A DNA stretch of 64,000 nt, taken from an uncultured Muribaculaceae bacterium. Its GTDB lineage: Bacteria; Bacteroidota; Bacteroidia; Bacteroidales; Muribaculaceae. The stretch lies in contig CAJTNN010000010.1 in the NCBI GenBank assembly GCA_910577585.1, forward strand, positions 1 to 64,000, written 5' to 3'. Position numbers and translations under genes: made by a program. The notes beneath the pieces are model-generated. The model was not told the DNA's origin and made no database searches. It saw only the letters and a program-made list of their open reading frames with translations. Below, piece after piece: positions 42,050 through 51,540 of this stretch. Every line of letters starts with the position of its first letter. Positions within the stretch are counted from its first letter, which is position 1.

Positions 42050-44191
42050 ATGAATGCAAAGAGAATTGTTGAATTGGCGGTTCAGGCACTGATGCTTGGA
42101 TTCCTATTCTTGAGTGCGCCTGTAGTTATGGAGGCGCACTACAAGGAGGGGGAGTCCTCGTCTGCGGCGCATGTTGCGGCAGAGGATGCGCCGCATGTTG
42201 TGGCAGAGCATCATGAAGATGGAGATTCTCTGGCCACTACGCTCGACAATCTGGTTGTCACAGCCACTCAGGAGAAGAGTCTCATTCCAGGTCAGGAACT
42301 CAGCGGTAAAGAGCTCGACCGCCTTTCGGCACTGAATGTGGCTGATGCAGTAAGATACTTCTCCGGAGCCCAAATCAAGGATTATGGTGGAGTGGGGGGC
42401 GTGAAGACTGTGGATGTGCGTTCGATGGGCTCGAATCATGTGGGCGTATTCTATGATGGCATCGCCTTGGGCAACGCCCAGAATGGTCAGATTGACCTCG
42501 GCCGCTACTCGCTCGACAACATAGAGCAGATTTCGCTTTATAACGGCCAGAAATCAGAGCTGTTCTCCACGGCCAAAGATCTGTCATCAGCCGGAGCAAT
42601 CTATATCCGCACAAAGCGGCCGCGATTTTCCGAGGGGAAGCGGCTGAATCTTCATGTGGGACTGCGCGGGGGAAGTTTCGGCCTGTTGAATCCGTCGGTG
42701 CGGGCCGAATATCAGTTCAATCAGTCGCTTTCAGCCAGTCTGAGTGCCGAATACACCCATGCCGACGGTAAATATAAATTCCGCTACCGTCGTGTCTATC
42801 CTGACGGCACCACTGCCTGGGACACCACCGCCACGCGTCGCAACGGCGATGTCGAGGCTCTGCGCCTTGAAGGGGCCCTCTTCGGACGCATCCCCGAAGG
42901 TTCATACATGGGAAAGATATACTTCTATAACTCCAATCGTGGCATACCCGGCGCGATAGTCAACAACGTATGGAAAAACTCGCAGCGTCAATGGGACCGC
43001 AATATCTTTGTGCAGGGCAACTTCAAGCGTAGGCTCGGCGAGCGCGACCAGATAATGGTCAATGCCAAGTATGCGCGCGACTACCTGCATTATCTCAACC
43101 CCGACACCACGCTGATGTACACCGACAATGAGTTCTGGCAGACCGAGGTCTATGCATCTGTGGCCAATATGGTCGAACTGCGTCATGACTGGAATCTGAA
43201 CGTGGCCGTAGACTATCAATTCAACACCCTCTCATCAACCCTGGCCGATTTTGCCGACCCCACGCGCCACACCTTGATGACAGCACTGAGCATGAACTAC
43301 ACCCCCGGGCCTGTGTCGATGCAGGGGAGTCTGATGACCACATCGGTGTTCGACCGCTCATACTCGCCGCGCCGTGGCGATGCCCCCCGCACTGAATATC
43401 ATCGCTCGCGCACGGCTCTTAACGGCGCCCTGTTTGTCAACTGGCAGCCATTCAGCCTGCATGACCTGCGTGTGCGCGCTTTCTACAAGCGCGCCTTCAG
43501 AATGCCTACATTCAATGACCTGTATTACACCGATATGGGTAACGCCAACCTCAATCCGGAGTATGCCTCGCAATGGGACCTCGGATTGTCGTGGCGCCGA
43601 GACTTCAGCCGCACCGTGTGGCGCTACGTCGAGCTTCGCGCCGACGGCTATCATAACCGCATCACCGACAAAATCATAGCTGTCCCCAAAGGAAACTCGC
43701 AATATCGCTGGATGATGATGAACATCGGCAAGGTCAGGATCTGGGGACTCGACCTGAATGCCGAGGCGATGCTCTCACCATCCGCCAGCCTGGAGATAGG
43801 GGGCAAACTCACCTACACCTTCCAGCGGGCCATGGACTACACCGATCCATCCGACAATCAAGATGCCGCCGGCACCTACAAAGGTCAGATTGCGTACATA
43901 CCCCGTCATAGCGGGGCGGCAAATCTGTGGGCCAACTGGCGACGCTGGGAACTTAACTACAGCTTCATCTACGTAGGGGAGCGCTGGCACAACTCATCAA
44001 ACATACCCGCCAACTACGAGCAACCCTGGTATACCCACGATGCCACCATCTCCTACACTCTCCCCTTGCGCAAGCTCAGCATGCGCTTCCAGCTCGAAGT
44101 CAATAACCTTCTTAACCAGCAATATGAGGTGATACTCAATTATCCGATGCCCGGACGCAACTGGCGCCTCGGGGTGACTCTGGATATCTGA
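42050..44191 (+). CDS. btuB: TonB-dependent outer-membrane receptor, probable BtuB
   Basis: A 713-residue outer-membrane transporter. It has a signal peptide, a His/Glu/Asp-rich spacer, a TonB-box-like start near LDNLVVTATQEKS, a plug domain (about 75-185, ending in AGAIYIRTKRP), then the 22-strand barrel. The last strand ends in aromatic/hydrophobic residues (RNWRLGVTLDI). The plug motif DVRSMGSNHVGVFYDGIALG and the pairing with a BtuG-like beta-propeller lipoprotein 42 bp downstream point to cobalamin uptake; a siderophore or other cofactor is the alternative. No riboswitch precedes it, unlike most Bacteroidales btuB genes. Confidence 0.78.
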   Translation: MNAKRIVELAVQALMLGFLFLSAPVVMEAHYKEGESSSAAHVAAEDAPHVVAEHHEDGDSLATTLDNLVVTATQEKSLIPGQELSGKELDRLSALNVADAVRYFSGAQIKDYGGVGGVKTVDVRSMGSNHVGVFYDGIALGNAQNGQIDLGRYSLDNIEQISLYNGQKSELFSTAKDLSSAGAIYIRTKRPRFSEGKRLNLHVGLRGGSFGLLNPSVRAEYQFNQSLSASLSAEYTHADGKYKFRYRRVYPDGTTAWDTTATRRNGDVEALRLEGALFGRIPEGSYMGKIYFYNSNRGIPGAIVNNVWKNSQRQWDRNIFVQGNFKRRLGERDQIMVNAKYARDYLHYLNPDTTLMYTDNEFWQTEVYASVANMVELRHDWNLNVAVDYQFNTLSSTLADFADPTRHTLMTALSMNYTPGPVSMQGSLMTTSVFDRSYSPRRGDAPRTEYHRSRTALNGALFVNWQPFSLHDLRVRAFYKRAFRMPTFNDLYYTDMGNANLNPEYASQWDLGLSWRRDFSRTVWRYVELRADGYHNRITDKIIAVPKGNSQYRWMMMNIGKVRIWGLDLNAEAMLSPSASLEIGGKLTYTFQRAMDYTDPSDNQDAAGTYKGQIAYIPRHSGAANLWANWRRWELNYSFIYVGERWHNSSNIPANYEQPWYTHDATISYTLPLRKLSMRFQLEVNNLLNQQYEVILNYPMPGRNWRLGVTLDI

Positions 44192-44233
44192 CCCACCGTA
44201 CCCTCTTCAATTGCATCAGTTCGACATTTGATT

Positions 44234-45454
44234 ATGAAAGAATACAGCATAAATCTTTGCGCAAGGCTTCTGCATGCTATCGGATGCAGACGGAGCGTCA
44301 ATGCGCTTGTGGCGGCCGTAGCACTCGGTCTGCTCGCCATGTCAGGTGGTTGCCGTCATGATGTGGTGGTGGATTTTCCCACTACCACAAAACCCGGTGG
44401 CGACGGCTCAGGCGACTCATCGATTGATAATCCGCTGGCTCCCATCGGTTTCTATCTCCTCAACCAGGGGAATATGGGCATGAACAAAGCCTCGATTGAC
44501 TATTACGATTACTCCACCGGCGAATACACCCTCAATCTCTATCTTCAGGCCAATCCTGATGCCGTGATGGCCCTTGGTGATGTCGGCAATCAGATACGCA
44601 TCTACAATGGCCGGCTCTGGGCAATCATCAATTGCTCCAACAAGGTAGAGGTAATGCGCGCCTCCGACTGCCGACGCATCGGGCAGGTCGATATCCCCAA
44701 CTGCCGGTATATGGCCTTTGACGGCGACTATGCCTATGTCACGTCCTATGCCGGACCTGTAGAGATTGACGAAGATTATCGCCAGCTCGGCTATGTGGCC
44801 AAGATAGATGTCAACACCCTCGAAGTCAAGGGGCGCTGCACGGTAGGTTATCAGCCGGATGGCATAGCCATTTCAGGCGGAAAGATATATGTGGCCAATA
44901 GCGGGGGCTACAGAGTGCCCAATTACGAACGCACCCTGAGTGTGATAGATGTGGCCACCTTTGAGGTGGAGCGCGAGGTGGAACTGGGTATAAATCTGAA
45001 TAATGTGGTCGCCGATAGCCGTGGTCGCATATGGGTCAGCTCGCGAGGCGACTATTACGATGTGGAGGGGGCCGTGTATTGCTACGACCCGGCCTCCGAC
45101 AGTCTGCTTGCCACACTCCCCATCGATGCCCAATCAATATGGCTTGATTCCGACCGCCTTTATCTTCTCGGCAACTCCTTCAGCTATGACACCATGACCT
45201 CCACTCCGAGTTATCATGTGGTCGACACCACTGATCAGACCATCCTGCAGTCGGCGTGGGAGGGAGCTACGGAATTCAATCAGATCAAGGCCCCCTATTG
45301 TGTGGCGGTAGATCCGGTCAGAGGCGATATCTACATCACTGATGCAGGCAACTATGTCAATCCCGGCTATGTCTACTCATTCGCTGCTGACGGCACATTC
45401 AAATGGCGGCAGCGCGCCGGCGATGTCCCGGCCTCGATAGCATTCCTGAATTGA
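44234..45454 (+). CDS. btuG: Beta-propeller surface lipoprotein, probable BtuG
   Basis: A 406-residue protein with a signal sequence and lipobox-like MSGGC (Cys about 38), then a Gly/Ser-rich linker and a seven-bladed YncE/DUF5074-type propeller. Repeated motifs such as GRLWAIINCSNKVEV, GYQPDGIAISGGKIYVANSG and DPVRGDIYITDAGN mark successive blades. In Bacteroides BtuG binds B12 with very high affinity and caps BtuB; the identical gene order here supports the same role. I start at the ATG at 44234; an upstream TTG is in frame two codons earlier. A bidirectional terminator follows. Confidence 0.82.
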   Translation: MKEYSINLCARLLHAIGCRRSVNALVAAVALGLLAMSGGCRHDVVVDFPTTTKPGGDGSGDSSIDNPLAPIGFYLLNQGNMGMNKASIDYYDYSTGEYTLNLYLQANPDAVMALGDVGNQIRIYNGRLWAIINCSNKVEVMRASDCRRIGQVDIPNCRYMAFDGDYAYVTSYAGPVEIDEDYRQLGYVAKIDVNTLEVKGRCTVGYQPDGIAISGGKIYVANSGGYRVPNYERTLSVIDVATFEVEREVELGINLNNVVADSRGRIWVSSRGDYYDVEGAVYCYDPASDSLLATLPIDAQSIWLDSDRLYLLGNSFSYDTMTSTPSYHVVDTTDQTILQSAWEGATEFNQIKAPYCVAVDPVRGDIYITDAGNYVNPGYVYSFAADGTFKWRQRAGDVPASIAFLN

Positions 45455-45521
45455 TGGCCTCGATTCGCGTCATGCTGCGAATCGCTGTCGGCCGCCCCGC
45501 CTACAGGTGGTAAGAGATGTT

Positions 45522-45570
45522 AAAGCTACAATCCCTGTGCATTCGAGCGAGTGCACAGGGATTGTAGCTT
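45522..45570 (+). terminator. Bidirectional terminator
   Basis: Arms AAGCTACAATCCCTGTGCA and its complement form a 19-bp perfect stem with a 10-nt loop. It separates btuG from the convergent GYF gene; T runs are weak on both sides. Confidence 0.75.
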
Positions 45571-45600
45571 ATTCTGTAATGATGTTCAGGTTTGGCCGGC

Positions 45601-46209
45601 TTATGCCAGTAAAGTGCGTGAGAGCGTCAGGCCAATCATGATGATGCCCATGCAGAATGTTATGCCTATCATCATGCGGTAAAGCCGAGCCGAGTCATAC
45701 GACTTTCTGCGCAGCTCGAGGCGTTCTTCATTCGACAGTCCCGCCTCCTCACTGCGTTGCCATTGGGCCTTGCACTTCCAGGCGAAATATATAGCCAGTA
45801 TGCCGGTGATAGGGAAGCAGAGAATCATCGCTATGACAGCGCTGATAATCGACACTCCCTGCGGGGGCACCGAATAGTCGTGGGTCTGCATCCTCTCAGC
45901 CTCCTCAAACGCCTCACGGAGATACTCCTCCATATTGGCGCGGTTGAGGGGTTCCCCCTCCATCATCTTTGATTTTGAGGGAGCCACATCAGCGGCTTCG
46001 GGCACAGGTAAAGGCTCGCCCGACTCCGGGTCAAGACCTGCGAGCATGCGTCGCATCCCACGGCAGATGTCGGCCACCTCATCGGCATGTTGCCAATCAG
46101 GCATACCCTTGCACCAGACGTAGGTCTTCGGGCCTATTCCACTCTCCAGCAGTTGCCGGAGAGTGAAAGGCCCTTGTTGCTCTTTATCAATTCGTGCGAA
46201 ATATCTCAT
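45601..46209 (-). CDS. GYF-domain (DUF4339) and CD225-like membrane protein
   Basis: A 202-residue protein. Residues 1-50 form a GYF_2/DUF4339 domain (RIDKEQQGPFTLRQLLESGI, WCKGMPDWQHADEV). An acidic linker follows. Two hydrophobic segments at about 120-145 and 178-200 surround a CD225/dispanin-type cytosolic loop (AIYFAWKCKAQWQRSEEAG). The family is common in Bacteroidales beside secretion genes. It begins 3 bp after the secA stop, so it is almost certainly co-transcribed with secA. Its role is unknown. Confidence 0.85.
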   Translation of the reverse strand: MRYFARIDKEQQGPFTLRQLLESGIGPKTYVWCKGMPDWQHADEVADICRGMRRMLAGLDPESGEPLPVPEAADVAPSKSKMMEGEPLNRANMEEYLREAFEEAERMQTHDYSVPPQGVSIISAVIAMILCFPITGILAIYFAWKCKAQWQRSEEAGLSNEERLELRRKSYDSARLYRMMIGITFCMGIIMIGLTLSRTLLA

Positions 46210-46212
46210 TAA

Positions 46213-49200
46213 TTACTGATTGCGACCGTGGCAATTCTTATACTTCTTGCCGCTTCCGCAGGGGCAGGGGTCATTGCGTCCGATCTTCGGGTCAGCCTTT
46301 GTGGGCTGAGCCGGAGCCGCCGGACGATTTGCAGACTGGGCCGCGCGGCGCTGGTCGGATTCGCCGGGATAGGCATCGCGGGTGGTAGAATAGTTCGCAT
46401 AGGGATTATGCATCTGCTGCGGCATCTCACGCTGAATCTGCTGCGCCTGTGCCTGAGCCTTCTGACGCAGAGCCTCAGCCTCCTTGGCCTGACGCTCAGC
46501 CTCCTTGGCCTCAGCATAGTCAGGCACAGCCAGACGACCGCGCATCAGCGTGGCCACAGCCTTTGAGTTCATGCCATCAAGCATATTCTTCCAGAGCTCG
46601 TAAGCCTCAAGCTTATAGATTACGAGCGGATCCTTCTGCTCATACGATGCATTCTGCACCGAGCGGCGCAGTTCATCCATTTCGCGCAGCTGTTCCTGCC
46701 ATGCCTTGTCGATTGATGACAGGAGCACGGTCTTCTCCCAGGATTTCGAGATCGGGCGGCAATTCTGCTCATAAGCCTCAGTGATGTCGGCGCGCACATT
46801 AAACATGCGACGTCCATCAGTCACCGGCACACCCACCGGGCCCGTTGCGCCTCTCTCCTCGACAAACTCACGGATATAGGGCATCGCGCCGGCCTCGATC
46901 TTCTCTTTCGAGCGCTTGAGGTGAGTCATGGCAGACTCGGCGAGATAATCGGTGAGTTCATCGCGGTTCATCTTTGCATAAGCATCGGCATCGATGTCGA
47001 TTTCTATAGCAAGAGCGCGACGCACCTCATCGCGGAACTCATCATATCCACCCTCATATGTGCCTGAAGCCAGATTGGCGGCCACTTCATAAACCATGTT
47101 GGCGATATCCGAGCCGATGCGTTCACCCTTCAGAGCGTTCTGGCGTTTGCCATAGACACCCTTTCGCTGGGCATTCATCACATCGTCATATTCCACGAGG
47201 CGTTTGCGGATGCCGAAGTTATTCTCCTCCACGCGTTTCTGTGCATTCTCGATAGAGCGGGTCACCATCTTCGACTCAATCATGTCGCCCTCTTCGAAGC
47301 CGAGACGGTCGAGTGTCTTGACCACACGCTCATTGGCGAAGAGGCGCATCACGGTGTCTTCAAACGACACGAAGAATACCGATGAGCCCGGGTCGCCCTG
47401 ACGTCCGGCACGACCGCGCAGCTGGCGGTCGACACGACGTGACTCATGGCGCTCGGTGCCGATGATGGCCAGACCGCCGGCCTCCTTAACCTCGGGGGTG
47501 AGCTTGATGTCGGTGCCTCGGCCCGCCATATTGGTGGCGATGGTGACAGTGCCCTTCTTGCCGGCCTGAGCCACGATGTCAGCCTCCTTCTGGTGGAGCT
47601 TCGCATTCAGCACCTGATGCGGAATCTTGCGCAGCTGGAGCATTCTTGAGAGAAGCTCGGAGATTTCTACCGATGTAGTGCCCACGAGCACAGGGCGTCC
47701 GAGTTTCACCATATCCTCAACCTCCTGGATTACGGCCGCATACTTCTCCTTCTTGGTGCGGTAGACACGGTCGTTCTGGTCGTTGCGGATCACCGGGCGG
47801 TTGGTGGGAATCTCCACCACCTCCAGTTTATAGATATCATAGAACTCACCCGCCTCAGTCATGGCCGTACCGGTCATGCCGGCGAGCTTGCGATACATTC
47901 TGAAGTAGTTCTGCAGAGTGATTGTGGCATAGGTCTGAGTGGCGGCCTCAACCTTCACACCCTCCTTGGCCTCGATAGCCTGATGCAGGCCATCAGAATA
48001 GCGTCGGCCCTCCATGATACGACCTGTCTGCTCATCGACAATCTTGATTTTATTGTCGTCAATCACATACTCCACATCCTTATCGAAGAGAGTGTAAGCC
48101 TTCAGGAGCTGGTTGACAGTGTGCACACGCTCAGCCTTGACAGCATAGTCAGCCAGCAGGGCATCTTTCTTCTCCTGCTTCTCTTCGGCCGAGAGCTCCT
48201 CGGTGTCGACCGTAGAGAGCTGGCTTGCGATGTCGGGGAGCACGAAGAATTGCGGGTCCTGCGTGGTGTCGGTCAGCACGGCGATACCCTTGTCGGTGAG
48301 CTCGATTGAGTGGTTCTTCTCATCAATCACGAAATAGAGGGGCTCTACGGCCACGGGCATTTCGCGGTTGTTATCTTGCATGTATTTAGCCTCGGTCTTG
48401 AGCAGAATCTGCTTGATGCCATCCTCGCTGAGATATCGGATCAGCTGATTATGCTTCGGCAGACCCTTGTAGGCGCGGAAGAGCGAGAGTCCGCCCATCT
48501 CAAGCAGCTGGTCGGCTGTGAGGGGTTTCTTCGAGGGGTCCTCCTTGCGGGCGGTGTCGAACTTGGCAATCTTCTCAGGATCGCCGCTCTGGGCAGCCGC
48601 AATCATATCTTTAGCCTCGATGAGATACTGCTGGGCCAGACGGCGCTGGGCATTGACCACTTTCTCGACATTGGGCTTGAACTCATTAAACATCTGGTCG
48701 TCCCCCTTCGGCACCGGACCTGAGATGATGAGCGGAGTACGCGCATCGTCGATAAGCACTGAGTCGACCTCATCGACTATGGCATAGTAATGGTCGTTGC
48801 GCTGCACGAGGTCAGACTCCTGAGTGGCCATATTGTCGCGCAGATAGTCGAAGCCGAACTCATTATTGGTGCCGAATGTGATGTCGCAGCGATAGGCGTT
48901 GCGGCGCTCTTCAGAGTTAGGTTCGGTCTTATCGATGCAGTTCACGCTCAGACCGTGGAACTGATAGAGGGGACCCATCCACTCCGAGTCACGCTTAGCC
49001 AGATAGTCATTGACAGTGACCACATGCACACCCTCGCCGGTGAGAGCGTTGAGGAATACCGGCAGCGTAGCCACGAGAGTCTTACCCTCACCAGTGGCCA
49101 TCTCGGCGATATTGTTCGAAGTCATGTCTCCATTGAGGATGCCATGGAGCACCATGCCGCCGATGAGCTGCACATCATAGTGCACCATATCCCAAGTCAT

Positions 49201-49698
49201 GAGGTTGCCACCGGCCATCCATGAATGTTTGTAGATAGCCTTGTCGCCATCGATGCTGACGAAGTCTTTTCCGGCGGCGGCCAGCTCGCGGTCGGCCTCG
49301 GATGCAGTGACCTCGATAGTCTCATTGTTGGCAAATCGGCGGGCAGTCTCCTTGACCACGGCGAAGACTTCGGGGAGAGCCGCATCGAGCTTGCGGGCAT
49401 ACATCTTGAAGCAATCATCGCGCAGGTCATCGATTTTTTTCCAGAGGGGTTCGCGCTTGTCGTAGTCGAGAGTCTCGATTTCGGCACGTATCTGGGCTAT
49501 CTGATCCTTATAGTTGGCAGCTTCGCCGCGGATATCATCGCGGATGACGTTGATGCGGTGGCGCAGGTCATCGTTAGATTCCTCCAGGAGCTGGGCGGAG
49601 ATAGGGTTAATTTCCTTCTCCAGGCGATTCCAGAGGGGGCGCACGGCACGCTCGCTCTGATTTCCGAATATTTTTTTGAGAATTGAGTTAAGTCCCAT
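46213..49698 (-). CDS. secA: Preprotein translocase ATPase SecA
   Basis: A 1,161-residue motor that drives proteins through SecYEG. Walker A is in MATGEGKTLVATLP, the DEAD-type box is VDEVDSVLIDDARTPLIISG, and motif VI is in QLRGRAGRQGDPGSS. The tail ends with the SEC-C zinc motif DPCPCGSGKKYKNCHG preceded by a Gln/Ala-rich linker. The length exceeds the E. coli protein (901) because of insertions typical of Bacteroidota. I start it at MGLNSILKKIFGN; 40 more upstream codons are open but lie inside the leader, just after the promoter. Confidence 0.96.
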   Translation of the reverse strand: MGLNSILKKIFGNQSERAVRPLWNRLEKEINPISAQLLEESNDDLRHRINVIRDDIRGEAANYKDQIAQIRAEIETLDYDKREPLWKKIDDLRDDCFKMYARKLDAALPEVFAVVKETARRFANNETIEVTASEADRELAAAGKDFVSIDGDKAIYKHSWMAGGNLMTWDMVHYDVQLIGGMVLHGILNGDMTSNNIAEMATGEGKTLVATLPVFLNALTGEGVHVVTVNDYLAKRDSEWMGPLYQFHGLSVNCIDKTEPNSEERRNAYRCDITFGTNNEFGFDYLRDNMATQESDLVQRNDHYYAIVDEVDSVLIDDARTPLIISGPVPKGDDQMFNEFKPNVEKVVNAQRRLAQQYLIEAKDMIAAAQSGDPEKIAKFDTARKEDPSKKPLTADQLLEMGGLSLFRAYKGLPKHNQLIRYLSEDGIKQILLKTEAKYMQDNNREMPVAVEPLYFVIDEKNHSIELTDKGIAVLTDTTQDPQFFVLPDIASQLSTVDTEELSAEEKQEKKDALLADYAVKAERVHTVNQLLKAYTLFDKDVEYVIDDNKIKIVDEQTGRIMEGRRYSDGLHQAIEAKEGVKVEAATQTYATITLQNYFRMYRKLAGMTGTAMTEAGEFYDIYKLEVVEIPTNRPVIRNDQNDRVYRTKKEKYAAVIQEVEDMVKLGRPVLVGTTSVEISELLSRMLQLRKIPHQVLNAKLHQKEADIVAQAGKKGTVTIATNMAGRGTDIKLTPEVKEAGGLAIIGTERHESRRVDRQLRGRAGRQGDPGSSVFFVSFEDTVMRLFANERVVKTLDRLGFEEGDMIESKMVTRSIENAQKRVEENNFGIRKRLVEYDDVMNAQRKGVYGKRQNALKGERIGSDIANMVYEVAANLASGTYEGGYDEFRDEVRRALAIEIDIDADAYAKMNRDELTDYLAESAMTHLKRSKEKIEAGAMPYIREFVEERGATGPVGVPVTDGRRMFNVRADITEAYEQNCRPISKSWEKTVLLSSIDKAWQEQLREMDELRRSVQNASYEQKDPLVIYKLEAYELWKNMLDGMNSKAVATLMRGRLAVPDYAEAKEAERQAKEAEALRQKAQAQAQQIQREMPQQMHNPYANYSTTRDAYPGESDQRRAAQSANRPAAPAQPTKADPKIGRNDPCPCGSGKKYKNCHGRNQ

Positions 49699-49815
49699 TA
49701 AACAGTGATTATATGGTCGTCGGCATCTGATGATGCCGGCAAAAATGATTTTAAGATAGGATGCTGATTCCACGCGGCACACTCCCGGCTCAGGAAGTGA
49801 TGACGTAAAATCATG

Positions 49816-49847
49816 CAAAGTTAACTAATATAATGATTGTTAGCAAA
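49816..49847 (-). promoter_or_regulatory. Promoter of secA
   Basis: Minus-strand TTTG, exactly 20 bases, TAACTTTG. The start near 49809 gives a leader of about 110 nt before the secA ATG. Confidence 0.8.
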
Positions 49848-49914
49848 AATCGCGCCAGTTTTTTTCATCCACCTCTACGGTGGCGGAGTCTGACCGAAGT
49901 CCGGCTGCCATGTC

Positions 49915-51510
49915 TCAAAAACTGAGTGGGGCGCGAGAAGCACCGTTGGGACTGCGAATGTGAAGCGCCGACGTCACGGTGGGGGCGATAACGGCCGCAT
50001 CCACCGGAGTGCCGATTGTGCGGGCCTCCACGTCGGGGCCCAGCATGAAGAAAGGTGTGCTCACCACCGCCGCGCGCACCGGGCGCACATCGGGGGGATA
50101 TCTCGAGTCATCGACCACATTCCAGCCCGGCAGGAAGGTGAGGAATATGTCGCCCGCTGTCTTCGGGTCAATGCTGCGGCGCAGCGCCCGGGTCTCGTCG
50201 GAGGGGTCAGTGAGGATATCAGTCAGAGTGCGTGCCTCAGCTATGCCGCTCATCTTCACCAGGAAGGCACTTGCCTCGGCCTGGGCTTGCCCGGGGGTCA
50301 GCGAGTGGTTGTCGAGCTGATGATGGTCGAGATATATCTGGTCGGCATAGATATGGCTGACATAGTCGGCATTGCCGTATTTTGCAGAGAGGTAGGAGTT
50401 GAGCAGCGACTCCACGCGCTTGAGCGACACATCGCCCGATGGGATTCGAAATTTCGGGTCATCGGGTGTGGCATCGTCGTAATATCCCGTAGATGAGAGG
50501 AAAATCAGGGCATTGTCCAGTCCTACGCTCGAATCGATGGCGCTCAGCAGCCGACCGATTTGTGAGTCAAGGCGCAGGTAGGTGTCTTCAAGCTCGAGTC
50601 GGAAATCGCCGTCCGCCACATCCTTGTAAGGCGCGGCGGTATATCCGATGCTGAGCATATCGATAGCGTCATCGCGGCTGCCGAGATTCAGATTGCGGAT
50701 AGCCTCGATGGCGAGGTCGGTGACCTCGGTGTTGACCGGAGCCGCCCCCTTGAATCGGCTGAAGACATCGCGGTCAGTCAGCGGGAATGTATATCTGAAA
50801 GGGTAGTGGCGTTTCTGGGCCGGTATGCCGGGATAGCGCTTAAGGTCGATTGCCGGGCGCCACGACAGAGTGTCGAGGCGTGCTGAGAGGGGATTGAGAC
50901 GGTTGCGCTGGGTAACAAACTGCGGGAAGTCGCGGTAATAAGCCGTCGACGACCATTTGCCATCCGTGTCATTTATCCAGAGAGCGCAGCTCCCGGCGTG
51001 TCCGGCCATGATGATAGCCTGCTGGGCATCGGGCGAAATTGCATAGACCGAGGTGAGCCCGTCGCCGTCGATAGCCACCTCATCAGATATGGTTGATAGC
51101 CGCAGATTCGCCGGCGAAAGAGCCTCGCGGGTGAAGTTGCCCAGTGAATTTTTATCCTCAAGCACCGGCTTCGGAGCCGCGTCGGAGACTCTGAACACCT
51201 CAGCCGAGGGTATGCCGCTGGCATTGGCGTAATTGCCGGTGTAGAGCAGCGCCGTGGCCGCCACGGGGTCCTTGATATTGCCCTGGAAGTCGACATGCTG
51301 CAGATAGAGGCCATCCTTCATCAGACGGCGGAATCCGCTCTCGCCGAAGAGGTCGCGCAGATATTGCAGATAGTCGGTGCGCAGCTGGTCGACGACGATT
51401 CCCACCACCAGTTTCGGTCGCGACGCATCGGTTGCGACGGCCACATTGATGGTCATCAGTCCCATGAGCAGGGATCCCAGCAGTCGGGAAGGGAGTCGGC
51501 GTTCAGCCAT
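49915..51510 (-). CDS. Alkaline-phosphatase-superfamily (PafA-like) protein lacking catalytic residues
   Basis: A 531-residue secreted protein with a signal peptide, then PKLVVGIVVDQLRTDYLQYL as in PafA-type phosphatases, which keeps the first metal Asp (about 41). The other active-site residues are replaced. The Thr nucleophile region, normally TxxGHAxIYTG, reads PVAATALLYTG (Pro 82). The metal motif normally TDYxGH reads APYKDV (Pro 294, Val 298). The ADHG motif reads STGY (Thr 341, Gly 342). The C-terminal HxPL motif is also lost. The fold markers EDTYLRLD and PVDAAVIAPTV remain. It is therefore probably a binding or scaffold protein. It lies 30 bp after the DUF4105 gene. Confidence 0.82.
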   Translation of the reverse strand: MAERRLPSRLLGSLLMGLMTINVAVATDASRPKLVVGIVVDQLRTDYLQYLRDLFGESGFRRLMKDGLYLQHVDFQGNIKDPVAATALLYTGNYANASGIPSAEVFRVSDAAPKPVLEDKNSLGNFTREALSPANLRLSTISDEVAIDGDGLTSVYAISPDAQQAIIMAGHAGSCALWINDTDGKWSSTAYYRDFPQFVTQRNRLNPLSARLDTLSWRPAIDLKRYPGIPAQKRHYPFRYTFPLTDRDVFSRFKGAAPVNTEVTDLAIEAIRNLNLGSRDDAIDMLSIGYTAAPYKDVADGDFRLELEDTYLRLDSQIGRLLSAIDSSVGLDNALIFLSSTGYYDDATPDDPKFRIPSGDVSLKRVESLLNSYLSAKYGNADYVSHIYADQIYLDHHQLDNHSLTPGQAQAEASAFLVKMSGIAEARTLTDILTDPSDETRALRRSIDPKTAGDIFLTFLPGWNVVDDSRYPPDVRPVRAAVVSTPFFMLGPDVEARTIGTPVDAAVIAPTVTSALHIRSPNGASRAPLSF

Positions 51511-51540
51511 AGCGGTTAAAGATATATGAGAGTTGAAGAA

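Noticed and set aside
42050..44191. Reading the TonB receptor as a SusC-type glycan importer
   Set aside because: It lacks the long N-terminal extension and SusD partner and is instead paired with a BtuG-like propeller.
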